NCBI GenBank assembly: GCA_028282885.1
Contig: JANQGX010000023.1
Coordinates: forward strand, 43,154-107,153
Reading direction: 5' to 3'
Source of the DNA: SAR324 cluster bacterium
GTDB lineage: Bacteria > SAR324 > XYD2-FULL-50-16
DNA: 64,000 bases
The notes beneath the pieces were generated by a model that was given only the letters and a program-made list of their open reading frames with translations, was not told the DNA's origin and searched no databases. Position 1 is the first letter of the stretch. The number at the start of each line of letters is the position of its first letter. The translations under genes were made by a program, and so were the position numbers. Shown piece by piece: positions 27,117-35,936 of the stretch.

Positions 27117-27620
27117 ATGAATATACCTCCAGAAGTAAAGTTTCTCATTGAAAAAATCAAAGAGCGAACAGGCATTAAGGAACAGCATGCCAGTCATTAT
27201 TTTGTGACTATCGATGGTGTTGATTACACCGTAAGAACGAAAACCGTTGAACTGGATCCCATCACAATCACGACAGACGAAAAAAAGGTCGGGTTTGGCG
27301 GCTACATCGTACCGACCGGAGCAGGACCGGTAGCCTTTCAGGGTGAGATTTTAGAGGATGAGAACGGCACAACACATACTCACATGGAAGAGCTTGCAGC
27401 AAGGGTTTTTAACGATGATAAGACAGGGAATCTTCCCTATAACTCAAGTCACGGGATCGGGTATGTCATAGATCTGGTAGTCGGGTTTTACAACACAAAA
27501 GGTATTGAAACCAGGTCCAAGAAGTACGAAATGTTCATCACTTCGGAAAAGATCGGGCTTGCTTTTGAAGAATCCGGAGCCTTGTGGCTGCCGGTAGAAT
27601 TCACACAGTTTTTTTATTGA
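27117..27620 (+). CDS. Tail tube-like protein (second candidate)
   Basis: 167 residues, beta-rich (YFVTIDGVDYTVRTKTVELDPI; KVGFGGYIVPTGAGPV; YVIDLVVGFYNTKG) with a terminal 'LWLPVEFTQFFY'. Similar in size and pattern to the protein at 25973-26461, so one may be the main tube and the other a tube initiator or terminator. Its stop overlaps the next start (TTGATGA). Confidence 0.5.
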   Translation: MNIPPEVKFLIEKIKERTGIKEQHASHYFVTIDGVDYTVRTKTVELDPITITTDEKKVGFGGYIVPTGAGPVAFQGEILEDENGTTHTHMEELAARVFNDDKTGNLPYNSSHGIGYVIDLVVGFYNTKGIETRSKKYEMFITSEKIGLAFEESGALWLPVEFTQFFY

Positions 27621-28501
27621 TGAAACCGAAAATAGGCAAAGATAACGAAGTCACCCTGTTTTACCCGAACAAACGGACTATTCGGCTTAAGGACATGACA
27701 ACCGAGCTTGCTTATAAGCTTGATGGCATTCCAAAGGACCGAAATTCCCGTTTCACGACCAAATATCTAAACCTCCTCCAGGATGGCAAAGTAGATGATT
27801 CAGCGAAATGGAGCGTTGCGGATAGAATTTTAACGGTTCTCCTTTACGGGGTTCAGCAGAACGCCGAGGTTAACCAGGGCGGCGAATTAAAGGCAAAATT
27901 TAATTATCCAAAGCCCTGCCGGTATTGCGGGAAGGTCCATGGATTCTCGTTTAATTACGCAAAGCTTTTGAACAATTACAAGAACGTTCCTAAAGCCTGG
28001 CCGGTGATCAAATGGAAAAGCAAGGATATAGAGCTAAAACCCATAACCGGCGACTTCGAAACCCTGATGGAGTTTCAGGAGAGCCAATACTGGAAAAAGG
28101 AACTGATCGATTCCGAGCCCGGTACGCTTGAATATCAGAACGATCTGGATGACCTCAAAGAGCATAATAGCAACGTATTCTCAGAGGTCCAGTTCCTTAT
28201 TGTATCGGCACACACCGGAATTGATGTGGATAAACTCAAGGTGCTCAAAATCGACAAATTCAGGGATCTTCTTTCACAGGTTCAAAAACACCGCAAAGAC
28301 CTGAATTATGGAATTCAGTTCTGGAAGGATGAAGGAGATCATATCAGGTATCCAGGTAGAATCGAGTATTATCACCGCTGTATCGAACCGGATGAAGATT
28401 ATATGGCTAAAATCGATCCCGCACTTCTTGAGCGGTACAAGAAAGGAGGGCTGGAAGCGATCCTGATAACGATACCCTTTCGTGCTGAGCATTGTACTTA
28501 A
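27620..28501 (+). CDS. Tail-assembly chaperone / T4 gp26-like protein with zinc knuckle
   Basis: 293 residues using the ATG at 27620 that overlaps the upstream stop. An earlier in-frame start at 27584 would overlap the tube gene without a ribosome site. The N-terminus (EVTLFYPNKRTIRLKDMT) and a Cys-x-x-Cys-Gly-x-x-His knuckle (CRYCGKVHGFSFNY, about residues 98-112) resemble T4 gp26-type baseplate proteins. It is immediately upstream of the tape-measure candidate, the classical place of the tail-assembly chaperone, and a second overlapping frame extends it. Family call is tentative. Confidence 0.5.
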   Translation: MKPKIGKDNEVTLFYPNKRTIRLKDMTTELAYKLDGIPKDRNSRFTTKYLNLLQDGKVDDSAKWSVADRILTVLLYGVQQNAEVNQGGELKAKFNYPKPCRYCGKVHGFSFNYAKLLNNYKNVPKAWPVIKWKSKDIELKPITGDFETLMEFQESQYWKKELIDSEPGTLEYQNDLDDLKEHNSNVFSEVQFLIVSAHTGIDVDKLKVLKIDKFRDLLSQVQKHRKDLNYGIQFWKDEGDHIRYPGRIEYYHRCIEPDEDYMAKIDPALLERYKKGGLEAILITIPFRAEHCT

Positions 28502-28625
28502 GGAATACACTCAGGAAGGTTGGAATAATATTCTCCGAGCTTTGCCGTTCCAAAACTGGGCAGATTTGATGAAGATGCCTAAAAACTTTGTATTGAACCA
28601 ATATGAGCTAACCAAAAAGAAATGA
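28470..28625 (+). CDS. Frame-shifted extension of the tail chaperone (+1 frame)
   Basis: After the stop of the preceding gene the adjacent +1 frame, open from 28470, encodes about 50 residues of plausible protein (VLKEYTQEGWNNILRALPF ... NWADLMKMPKNFVLNQYELTKKK). There is no start codon with a ribosome site. Its stop overlaps the start of the next gene as ATGA, the usual coupling. Entry by ribosomal frameshift between 28470 and 28498 (around ACC-CTT-TCG) would give a long chaperone form, as in lambda G/GT. A short ATG-initiated ORF of its own is less likely. Confidence 0.4.
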   Translation, partial: RYPFVLSIVLKEYTQEGWNNILRALPFQNWADLMKMPKNFVLNQYELTKKK

Positions 28626-30550
28626 GAAATGTTGTCGAACTGGAGCAGAAGAAAGCCTTGCTTGTTGATTTTGCGAAGGGCGTTCCGATTGGTTCGACTC
28701 TTGAGCAGGTCAAAAACAACACTTCCGAAACGGTCCAGATTCTAAAAAGCCAGGACAGGCTGCCGCAGCAACTCTCCGCCACTGAGCCCTCTCTCCCTCA
28801 GTGGGCTGCGGAGCCTGTCGCCTCTCGTGAGCCTGTTTTCAGTCCTATTATCGAAGTTCCTCCCCCGGTGATTATCGATAAAACTTCGCCCACCGATAAG
28901 AACCGGGGCGGGGACTTTTTAAGTCTATCGGAGAAAACAACCGGCAAATCTCAACCACAGAAAGAAGTTATCCGAGAAAACCCGGAAGCAGAATCAAAGC
29001 CCGCTAAGAAAGAGGACAAACTTTCGGGTAATAAAACACCTGCAGCAACAAGAAAGAGGGGTAGGGCCGGACAAAAAACTAGACAAAAATCCGAGGCCGT
29101 CGAATCGAGACAAAGAGAAGTCGTTCAGGAAAGTCAGACATCCCCAAGGCCGGAACAACCAGCCCATAACAACGAATCCCTGAACGAATCCCGTCGAAAT
29201 CGCGGTTTTCTAAAAGCGGTTGTCGACATTTTCCGTAGAAGTAAAAAGGATGAGGAGAAACGGGATTCCAACCTTGCTTCATCACTTGCTGACCAGGACG
29301 ATGCTACCGAAACCGGAATGCTTGGAATCTTGGGGCCTATTGCCCCCGCTATCCAGGAGACAGCCAACCTCATTGAAAGTGCTAAGGATGAAGATGGTGC
29401 CATTGGTAAGCTTCTCAGCAAATTCGGGAAGAATGACCAAGCCGCAGAGCATCTTGAAAAGACAGCTCAAAAAGATCTCTCGGATATGGGGTATTCTCGC
29501 GATAAACAAGGTCGAATCAGGGACAGAGAAGGAAAGTTTGTTTCCATGGGCAAGAAAAAAGAAGCTGCCCGGCAGAAACAATTCAAAGACTTGGCTGGTC
29601 CTGGTTTGTTTTCTCGAAGAACCGAGAAAGAAGAATCCCCCAAGGCATTAGAAAAGCTTGATGATATCCATGATGCTATAATCGACACCGATAAAGAGCA
29701 GAAAAAACGAGACAGGAAGGCCCTCAAGGCCATAGGGCAGATCGAAGGTGGTGATGATGGCGGATTCCCATTTAAACCGCCCAGGAATCTTGAGAAAGTC
29801 GCAAAGGTCGGCTTGGTTGGAGTGGCAGCGACAGCAGTAACTGCCGGGGCATCTCTGATTGCAAAAGACATTTATGATATTTTTAAGGCTTACACCCAAA
29901 AAGACCAGAGCGGCAAAAACAAAGGTGTTGAAAATGTATCGGGGGAAGATGTAGCTGGTGTTGCCGGGGGATTAGGCGGTGCGGCGGCTGGTGCATTGGC
30001 GGGGGCAACCATCGGTTCGGCGGTTCCTGTTGTTGGAACGGTTATAGGCGGATTAATTGGTGCTGGCATTGGAGCAGTGGGGGGTAATTTAATTGGTGGT
30101 TGGTTGGGGAAAAAAACTGATGAAGCAGATCCAGTAGAAGTAGCCAAAGAAAAACAAGAAGCCATTGACAATGCGAATGCTATGTTTCCTGGTATGCCTG
30201 CTATACCAGAAAAGAAAGTAGTGAAACCAGCCAAGCAAGCTCAGCCGTCGTATTTTGGCTTCACTCACCCAGCATTGGGGATGTATTCACCTCCCCTACA
30301 AGCGGAAGAAAACCGAACTCCAAAACATGCCAGAGACAAGAAACAAAAAAGCGAGAAGGATCTTCAAAAAAAAATCGATGTTTCCAACAAAGAACTGATT
30401 GAAGAAGTACGCCAGACAAACACATTACTAAAACAACAACTCGACCAATCTAAGAGCAAAGGGCAAAGCAGAACGGCGAAAACCGATGACCATATTCCAA
30501 GCGGGATCGACAACCAATCCGACCTGTTGGCAATTTTCGGGCTTGACTAA
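28622..30550 (+). CDS. Tape-measure-like tail protein with glycine-zipper segment
   Basis: 642 residues, similar to T4 gp29 (590). Start overlaps the preceding frame's stop (ATGA). The first 250 residues are low-complexity, Pro/Ser/Lys rich. Coiled-coil and basic segments follow. Residues about 435-505 are a long Gly/Ala repeat (GVAGGLGGAAAGALAGATIG) of the glycine-zipper type, which could form membrane-spanning hairpins as in phage tape measures that help DNA enter. The C-terminus is a coiled coil. Placement after the chaperone fits the tape-measure role. Sequence alone does not prove it. Confidence 0.5.
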   Translation: MRNVVELEQKKALLVDFAKGVPIGSTLEQVKNNTSETVQILKSQDRLPQQLSATEPSLPQWAAEPVASREPVFSPIIEVPPPVIIDKTSPTDKNRGGDFLSLSEKTTGKSQPQKEVIRENPEAESKPAKKEDKLSGNKTPAATRKRGRAGQKTRQKSEAVESRQREVVQESQTSPRPEQPAHNNESLNESRRNRGFLKAVVDIFRRSKKDEEKRDSNLASSLADQDDATETGMLGILGPIAPAIQETANLIESAKDEDGAIGKLLSKFGKNDQAAEHLEKTAQKDLSDMGYSRDKQGRIRDREGKFVSMGKKKEAARQKQFKDLAGPGLFSRRTEKEESPKALEKLDDIHDAIIDTDKEQKKRDRKALKAIGQIEGGDDGGFPFKPPRNLEKVAKVGLVGVAATAVTAGASLIAKDIYDIFKAYTQKDQSGKNKGVENVSGEDVAGVAGGLGGAAAGALAGATIGSAVPVVGTVIGGLIGAGIGAVGGNLIGGWLGKKTDEADPVEVAKEKQEAIDNANAMFPGMPAIPEKKVVKPAKQAQPSYFGFTHPALGMYSPPLQAEENRTPKHARDKKQKSEKDLQKKIDVSNKELIEEVRQTNTLLKQQLDQSKSKGQSRTAKTDDHIPSGIDNQSDLLAIFGLD

Positions 30551-31224
30551 TGATATCTGTAGGCTTTAGCGATAATCGCATTCACAAGAGTTATATCTGT
30601 CGAATTAAAGGTATTTCCGGCAATGGACAAGAAGTTGCTGTTAATGGATTACTTCCCGAAGGGTACAACCTGCAATCGATTTCTAACTACGCTCAGCCAA
30701 TGCTTGATTTTACAGCGGGGCAGAAACTAGCGGCTGCCGGGGCGATTACCCAAGAATTATCGGGCGGGATTACGAGCCAGACGATTGCAAATAGTATTCA
30801 GGTCTATGAGAACGAGACTCCTTTGACTTTGACTCTTCCTCTTTCTTTTTTAGCCCTGCGGAATCCGGTAAATGAAGTCGGCCTTCCGATGCGTTACCTT
30901 CTGGAGATGAAAGCGCCCAACTTGGTTGGTGGATTATTAGAAGGAGATGCACCCGATTTTGAAGCCTATTGGAATCTTGTTTCTTCATATTTTACTGAAA
31001 AAAAAACCGACACAACTGGATTAAGCCGTCGCCCTCATGCCGTATCAGTGTCAATCGCCCGTCATTTCCTGTTCCCGGAAGCTCTCGTTACTGATGTCGA
31101 GATACAAAACGAATCGGTAAATCACAAATCCGGAACCCCATCTCAATCCATGATAAATGTCACGATTGCATTTCAAAAAGCAATCAACAATACAGAATTT
31201 GCCAACCTGTTCAAATTCAAATAA
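30550..31224 (+). CDS. Baseplate / tail-tube initiator protein (T4 gp48/gp54-like)
   Basis: 224 residues, start overlaps the previous stop (TAATG). Beta-rich with a Gly-rich loop (GQKLAAAGAITQELSGGITS) and a central helix; C-terminal strands 'FPEALVTDVEIQNESVNHKSG' and 'SMINVTIAFQKAI' have the tube-like pattern of gp48/gp54 baseplate-tube junction proteins. Last gene of the structural operon in this window. Assignment by pattern and position. Confidence 0.45.
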   Translation: MISVGFSDNRIHKSYICRIKGISGNGQEVAVNGLLPEGYNLQSISNYAQPMLDFTAGQKLAAAGAITQELSGGITSQTIANSIQVYENETPLTLTLPLSFLALRNPVNEVGLPMRYLLEMKAPNLVGGLLEGDAPDFEAYWNLVSSYFTEKKTDTTGLSRRPHAVSVSIARHFLFPEALVTDVEIQNESVNHKSGTPSQSMINVTIAFQKAINNTEFANLFKFK

Positions 31225-31280
31225 AGGCTTAATTGGTCTATGTTTGCCAGCACTTAGATTTTTTGCAAAAGAAAGATTTC

Positions 31281-31309
31281 TTGACTTCAGTTGTGAATAT
31301 GTGTATAAG
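31281..31309 (+). promoter_or_regulatory. Strong sigma70-like promoter of the early recombination operon
   Basis: TTGACT (31281-31286), 17-base spacer, TATAAG (31304-31309), 49 bases before the ATG at 31358, which has CGAGGAGCAAA as ribosome site. It marks the boundary between the structural operon and the early genes. Confidence 0.6.
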
Positions 31310-31357
31310 TGTAGACAAATGAGTTAATATTCAGGAAAAACTACTTCGAGGAGCAAA

Positions 31358-31576
31358 ATGAAGGGACCCCGAGTACGCTTATCCTGTGCAGGATGTGATT
31401 TTTCTATAGCCGAAGAGCAGGGCAAGACTCTTTGGTTTTACTGTACATGGTATGACAGCCCTAAAATTGTCAGAAGAGTAAGCGTTGAAGGTCTCGGAGT
31501 TTTCGACCCTTGCCTGTGCCCATTTATGCCTGTGATAAAATCTCGCAATACAGCAAGGCGGGGCTTGAGAAAATGA
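31358..31576 (+). CDS. Small Cys-rich early protein
   Basis: 72 residues with cysteines in SCAGCDF, FYCTW and FDPCLCPFM, a likely small zinc-binding domain, and a basic tail (RNTARRGLRK). First gene after a near-consensus promoter, so among the first expressed. Function unknown. Small early zinc proteins of phages commonly bind host proteins or DNA. Confidence 0.6.
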   Translation: MKGPRVRLSCAGCDFSIAEEQGKTLWFYCTWYDSPKIVRRVSVEGLGVFDPCLCPFMPVIKSRNTARRGLRK

Positions 31577-31578
31577 CT

Positions 31579-31593
31579 CACTGTACAGTCAGT
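31579..31593. promoter_or_regulatory. Repeated dyad, copy B (CACTGTACAGTCAGT)
   Basis: Immediately follows the stop of the small Cys-rich gene and lies 57 bases before the next ATG. Shares the ACTGTACAGT palindrome with copies at 20686 and 41587. Likely protein-binding site. The protein is unknown. Confidence 0.45.
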
Positions 31594-31650
31594 ATTTTTT
31601 TGGTTGATATTATTAATGATTTTTAACTCTAAGGTTTTTAAGGAGCGGAA

Positions 31651-31959
31651 ATGCAGTCCAGAACACATGCTGAGGTAGTTGATCGATTTTTTACGGACTT
31701 AAAGAGTTGTAACTGTTCAGATGTCTTCGCAAAATTCTTCACCAGAATTAGTCCGGAGGGTGGAGAGCTGGATCTTGAAGCAGTGAAGAAATATTTCAAA
31801 ACATGCAGTAGTGGTGAGAAAATCATGCTCTCCTTCTTTGGCAATATCTTTCTTGGACGAGATGAGTATGAGCTCAAGCTCACACAGGCCGTTGGCAGAT
31901 TGGATGAAACTAACCGGTTAATCATTGCTAAGTGGATGGCAAATCCGTATTGGCCCTAA
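31651..31959 (+). CDS. Early protein, unknown
   Basis: 102 residues, ATG preceded by AAGGAGCGGAA. Helical, with CNC and TCSSG cysteines, no membrane segment. Stop overlaps the next start (TAATG). Function unknown; probably early because it follows the dyad B and the strong promoter. Confidence 0.6.
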   Translation: MQSRTHAEVVDRFFTDLKSCNCSDVFAKFFTRISPEGGELDLEAVKKYFKTCSSGEKIMLSFFGNIFLGRDEYELKLTQAVGRLDETNRLIIAKWMANPYWP

Positions 31960-32540
31960 TGAAAAGGTTTGTGATGGATATCTCAGAACTGGACAAACTA
32001 TCAAAAGAACTTGGTTTCTCCTTTGAGATTTCAGAAGGAGATAAACAGTGGGCGATGATTAAGACTTCTCAAGATGCTCTTGTTGGGAAACTGATCTTTA
32101 CCGAGGGGGAGTTAATCGGCTGGAAGTGTTACAAAAAACACTATATCCGGGAGCTTTGCGAAGCCGACAAAATTTGGTTTCGGCTTGAATGCTTCATCAT
32201 GCAAGGCAGAATCATAACCAACAAACAGTATAACCGTCTTGTGGAGGAGGCGAAGAGGATCCAGCAGAAAGACTTGGCCGATAAAATCGCATGGAGGATT
32301 GCCAATCCCCGGCAAGGTACCAACAGAAGGAAACGACTTCAGGGACGGAATGTCCGGTTTGTATTGCGTGAACTTATTTTAGAAGGAGGAACATGCTCAA
32401 CTTTTCAATCACTGATAAAGAGCTTCGAACTGAACATGAGAAAAGTAATAACGGCTCTAAAAGGGTTTGTGCAGGGAAAGAAGCTCATAAACGACTCAAG
32501 ACCTATGCTGCAGAACAAGAAGTATCAGTCCAGGCAGTAG
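31959..32540 (+). CDS. Early protein with winged-helix-like C-terminus
   Basis: 193 residues from the ATG that overlaps the previous stop. The C-terminal 60 residues (FVLRELILEGGTCSTFQSL, then MRKVITALKGFVQGKKLI) have the spacing of a winged helix-turn-helix, suggesting DNA binding. The last 148 bases overlap a second gene in another frame, which has its own strong ribosome site. Both products look structured, so this may be a genuine out-of-frame overlap. An older frameshift is the alternative. Confidence 0.55.
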   Translation: MKRFVMDISELDKLSKELGFSFEISEGDKQWAMIKTSQDALVGKLIFTEGELIGWKCYKKHYIRELCEADKIWFRLECFIMQGRIITNKQYNRLVEEAKRIQQKDLADKIAWRIANPRQGTNRRKRLQGRNVRFVLRELILEGGTCSTFQSLIKSFELNMRKVITALKGFVQGKKLINDSRPMLQNKKYQSRQ

Positions 32541-32593
32541 TGAATTGTTTTGCCGCAAAACTTCCGTTAAGCACTGATTTGAAAGCAAGTTAA
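32393..32593 (+). CDS. Ribbon-helix-helix-like small regulator
   Basis: 66 residues. AGAAGGAGGAAC directly before the ATG is the best ribosome site of the region. The segment 'KRVCAGKEAHKRLKTYAAEQ' followed by EVSVQAVVN has the typical strand-helix-turn-helix pattern of Arc/CopG/ribbon-helix-helix proteins. It overlaps the preceding gene out of frame for 148 bases. Role inferred as small DNA-binding regulator of the early operon. Confidence 0.6.
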   Translation: MLNFSITDKELRTEHEKSNNGSKRVCAGKEAHKRLKTYAAEQEVSVQAVVNCFAAKLPLSTDLKAS

Positions 32594-32594
32594 G

Positions 32595-32843
32595 ATGGAC
32601 AAAAAACTAGTAAAAGCCCAAATCGAGATTGAAATCTTCGATGATCCTGCGTTTTGCTGTGAACCACTAAGCCCGGAGCATGACATAGATATGGTAAGCC
32701 GCTGTCCTCGGTTAATGAGGGCAGGTGCCTGCAGGCAGTTTGACACAGAACATGCAGAAAATTGGCTTTTCTTTACCAAGGGTAGGTTTGCGAAATGTCC
32801 ACAATGCAAGTTTGTATATCAAAAAGCAAAGGAGGAATCGTGA
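32595..32843 (+). CDS. Small Cys-containing early protein
   Basis: 82 residues, one base after the preceding stop. Cysteines in FCCEP, SRCPR, GACRQF and the C-terminal CPQC suggest metal binding. Its stop overlaps the GTG start of the next gene. Unknown function. Confidence 0.6.
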   Translation: MDKKLVKAQIEIEIFDDPAFCCEPLSPEHDIDMVSRCPRLMRAGACRQFDTEHAENWLFFTKGRFAKCPQCKFVYQKAKEES

Positions 32844-33856
32844 AAATCAACAGCGTTATCAGTCGTCAGACTTTTCTTTTCATTGCCGTGGCGATCTCTG
32901 TCTATTTCGGGGTCCATGGCTATTTTTATCTTGTTAAAAAATGGGAATGGCCTTGGGGATTGTCACTTGCAACCATCGTTCTGGTTGAACTCGTGTTCCT
33001 TAATGTTTTTCGGGCAGACTCTTATTCAAAAGTCAGTCGGATTCCGGTTTTTATCTTTGGGTTTCTGGCTCTGATTTTTAGTATCGCTCTACCGCTTCTC
33101 TCGTCCTGGGATGACTATCAAGCTTTGGAACGAAAAGTCACGGCAACAGTCGAATTGACAGAACCGGTTTACTATTCAGCCAAGGTGCTTCCCGCTCTTG
33201 AAAAAGAACTGGAAGCAGCAGAGGCAGCAATTGCTCCAAGAGTAGCTGAGAGGAACCGAAGGATGATGATTGGGAAAGGCGAATACAGCCGCCGAACGAT
33301 GAATGATGGGACTGTCAGAACTTTTTCAGGATACGAGGCCGCTGGTTGGATTCCCTATGGAGAAGCAGAAAAAGCCGCGTTTCGGAAAGTGGAAGATTTA
33401 AAGGGAACTATCCGAGAGTACCTGGAAGCCGACAAGACGGCAAAGAACGCCTACCATGTAGCAAAGAATAATGCCGTGGCGAACTTGAAAGCGATCAAAT
33501 CCGATGCCTTCTATGGCTGGTGGGCATTTTGGTTCAAAGTCGCCCTGATTGTTTTTCTCGGTGTTGCGTCACTTTATTACATGTACTCCTACAGCAACCC
33601 GGAAACGAAGGAGGCAAAAGGAGAGCTAGATAAAAAAGACCAGAGCGCCATCCCAGACGACAAAGCATTTGTTAAGGGAAAGTTCTCTGATGCATTTGGC
33701 ACCGGCATCGGTAAAGAGGTTCAGATTAAATCAGATTCAGCCGGTGGGCTTTTGGGAGCAGGAAAGAACGCCGATCAAGCATGGTGGGATGCGAGGCAGA
33801 ATATTATAAAAGGCTCATATCCTATCAAACAGGTTCATCAACTTAAAAGTGCATGA
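32840..33856 (+). CDS. Early multi-pass membrane protein with coiled coil
   Basis: 338 residues from a GTG preceded by AAAGGAGGAATC, overlapping the previous stop (GTGA). Three N-terminal transmembrane helices (to about residue 85), a soluble helical/coiled-coil part (about 95-220), a further transmembrane helix (WAFWFKVALIVFLGVASLYY), then a cytoplasmic tail. Not recognised. Membrane proteins in early phage operons often act in superinfection exclusion. That is speculation here. Confidence 0.65.
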   Translation: MKINSVISRQTFLFIAVAISVYFGVHGYFYLVKKWEWPWGLSLATIVLVELVFLNVFRADSYSKVSRIPVFIFGFLALIFSIALPLLSSWDDYQALERKVTATVELTEPVYYSAKVLPALEKELEAAEAAIAPRVAERNRRMMIGKGEYSRRTMNDGTVRTFSGYEAAGWIPYGEAEKAAFRKVEDLKGTIREYLEADKTAKNAYHVAKNNAVANLKAIKSDAFYGWWAFWFKVALIVFLGVASLYYMYSYSNPETKEAKGELDKKDQSAIPDDKAFVKGKFSDAFGTGIGKEVQIKSDSAGGLLGAGKNADQAWWDARQNIIKGSYPIKQVHQLKSA

Positions 33857-33863
33857 GGTCACT

Positions 33864-34826
33864 ATGGCGGGACAAATCATCGAAATGACAGAAGAGGAAT
33901 ATCATGCAAGACCTGAGCTTAATGCTTCACTACTTGCTGATTTCGCCGATATCGAAGACAAGGCACTCCTTCCCAGGCAAGAGAAGCAGTGTTTTGATGT
34001 CGGGCATCAGTTTGAAGATTGGGTGTTTCAACAGGTTTCTGGCGATCCCTGGTTTGATTCGAAATACAAAGTCATTGAACTTGACACTGAAATTCCCGAC
34101 AAGGTGTTTGATTTGGTAAATTCCCGGGTGGATCTTAAAAAGCACCTGGAAGAGAACAGGCCGAAATACTTCACCAAGAAAAGTGATTATCAGGAATTAA
34201 ACGGCAAAATGGTGAATTCTTACAACTGGATTCAGGAGCATATCAAAGCCGGTGGGCGTCATCTAATAGGGAAGTTCAATTTCGAGATGATCAAGAAAAT
34301 GGCAGTCAACTTCCTGGATAAGATGCAGATTGACCTTTTTGGTGATGGGTCCCGGTACCCTGTCAGACAGCTTTTTGAATGTGCCGAATTCCAAAAAAAG
34401 GTCTTCTGGGATGGCAAGAAAGCCATGTTCGACGTTTTTCTGGTCTGGGATGGAATTCTTTTTATCCTGGATATCAAGACAGCCGCAGAAGGGCAATTCT
34501 ATAGGATGTTTCAGTCGAAATATGGTCCGATTCAGTGTCCTCATTATACCGAAGGCGCGGAATCCTTGATTGGTCAGCATGGAATCGAAAGGGTTCATCA
34601 CAAGCTTTTCTTTCTAGTCGGGATAAAAGCTTCTGAATCGAAATCCTTGGATTTCTCCTCCTGTATTGCCGAATCCTACTCAACTCAAGATGAAGCTATC
34701 AGGGGAGTGAGAGAAGATTATAAGGACATCGTTTTCAGATTTAACGAGTGGGATAAAGATGGAAGACCCCCGAAGGGTTGGAGAGAGCACAGGGAGATTC
34801 CGCTTAGATCCAGATACGCAGCATAA
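33864..34826 (+). CDS. RecE-like PD-(D/E)XK exonuclease
   Basis: 320 residues from the ATG after GAGGTCACT; a GTG at 33849 would add five. N-terminal 'ARPELNASLLADF' corresponds to the N-x-S-x-L motif of phage RecE/YqaJ-type nucleases, GHQFEDWVF to the conserved G-x-x-x-H/E-x-x-V helix, and 'KAMFDVFLVWDGILFILDIKT' (split D..D-x-K) to the catalytic core. Role: 5'-3' resection of double-stranded DNA for recombination, paired with the annealing protein encoded next. Confidence 0.75.
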   Translation: MAGQIIEMTEEEYHARPELNASLLADFADIEDKALLPRQEKQCFDVGHQFEDWVFQQVSGDPWFDSKYKVIELDTEIPDKVFDLVNSRVDLKKHLEENRPKYFTKKSDYQELNGKMVNSYNWIQEHIKAGGRHLIGKFNFEMIKKMAVNFLDKMQIDLFGDGSRYPVRQLFECAEFQKKVFWDGKKAMFDVFLVWDGILFILDIKTAAEGQFYRMFQSKYGPIQCPHYTEGAESLIGQHGIERVHHKLFFLVGIKASESKSLDFSSCIAESYSTQDEAIRGVREDYKDIVFRFNEWDKDGRPPKGWREHREIPLRSRYAA

Positions 34827-34847
34827 CAAATCAATCGGAGAGAGAAG

Positions 34848-35924
34848 ATGAACGACATTATTCAACAGAATAACCAAATGACATCTGGCACTGAAACTGA
34901 CCGAGTTATGATGCAGGTACAAGCCCAAGTCATGATGGCAAAAAAGTTTCCGAGGGATGTGGGCGAATCCAGAGAGAAGATCCTCAGTCTATGCCAAAAT
35001 CCAAAGTTGGCAAGCATTGCCACTTATTCCTATGACAGAGGGGAAACAAATATTGAGCGCCCGTCAATCCAACTCGCAAAGGCAATGGCTGTTGCATGGA
35101 AGAACCTAGAATACAATTGGTATGAAATATCACGTAGGAGAGGCACAAAACAAGTTCCAGGCGAAAGCCACATTACAGTCTATTGTTGGGATCTGGAAAA
35201 CAACACCCGGCCAAGCAGAACGTTTATAGTTCGCCATTGGAGGGATACAAGGAGTGGTGGGTACAGTTTGACAGATGAAAGGGACATCTACGAAGTTTGC
35301 GCTAATATGGCTGCCCGGAGGATGCGAGAATGCATCCTTGATATTTTTCCAAAGGACATTGAAGACGATGCCGTACAAGAGGTTAAGAAAACAATGGCAA
35401 GGGCTATGGGAGACGGTTCTGCAGATACACTGGCAGTCAGGGCACAAAACCTACTCAAGAAGTTCGAGGGGATAGGTGTCACCAGGGCGATGTTTGAAAA
35501 ACGACTCGGGAAGAGCATTGAATCGATGATTATGCCTGATCTCCTTAAGTATCAAGGCATCTTTATGACTCTAAATGACGGAGAACAGAGTATTGAATCG
35601 GTCTTTCCATCAAATAACGGTAATGGAATCAGTCAAACCAGCAATAGCAACGGGAACAGCAAGGACAAACGCCCTCTACCTGGAAAGAAAAACGGAAAAG
35701 GGGCAGCTCCCAAAACAGATCCGGCAAACCAAACGGGAGAAATAGACTGGTCACTCCCTGCTGATGAAGCCGGACTTCGAGCCTTCTTCAATCATGTTTG
35801 CGAAAAACACCCGGATAAAGCAGAAGAGTTGAAGGTGTTTGAGAAGAATGATCCTATCCAGGGAAGACCGCTTGAATTTTATGATGACTTTGTTGATGGG
35901 ATGAAACGAATCGTAAACAACTAA
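34848..35924 (+). CDS. Phage recombination protein, probable single-strand annealing partner
   Basis: 358 residues. Matches a phage family I have seen next to RecE-like nucleases: 'RPSIQLAKAMAVAWKNLEY' , then CWDLENNTRPSRTF, then 'LTDERDIYEVCANMAARRMR' with ECILDIFPKDI. A low-complexity Asn/Ser/Gly linker (about 250-290) leads to a C-terminal acidic domain, a layout like annealing proteins with SSB-interacting tails. Role inferred: annealing of the single strands made by the nuclease upstream. RBS GGAGAGAGAAG. Confidence 0.6.
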   Translation: MNDIIQQNNQMTSGTETDRVMMQVQAQVMMAKKFPRDVGESREKILSLCQNPKLASIATYSYDRGETNIERPSIQLAKAMAVAWKNLEYNWYEISRRRGTKQVPGESHITVYCWDLENNTRPSRTFIVRHWRDTRSGGYSLTDERDIYEVCANMAARRMRECILDIFPKDIEDDAVQEVKKTMARAMGDGSADTLAVRAQNLLKKFEGIGVTRAMFEKRLGKSIESMIMPDLLKYQGIFMTLNDGEQSIESVFPSNNGNGISQTSNSNGNSKDKRPLPGKKNGKGAAPKTDPANQTGEIDWSLPADEAGLRAFFNHVCEKHPDKAEELKVFEKNDPIQGRPLEFYDDFVDGMKRIVNN

Positions 35925-35936
35925 CCGGAGAGAGAA

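Noticed and set aside
27584..27619. Earlier start for the tail chaperone gene
   Set aside because: Would overlap the tube gene by 36 bases without a ribosome site, while the ATG overlapping the stop at 27620 is typical here.
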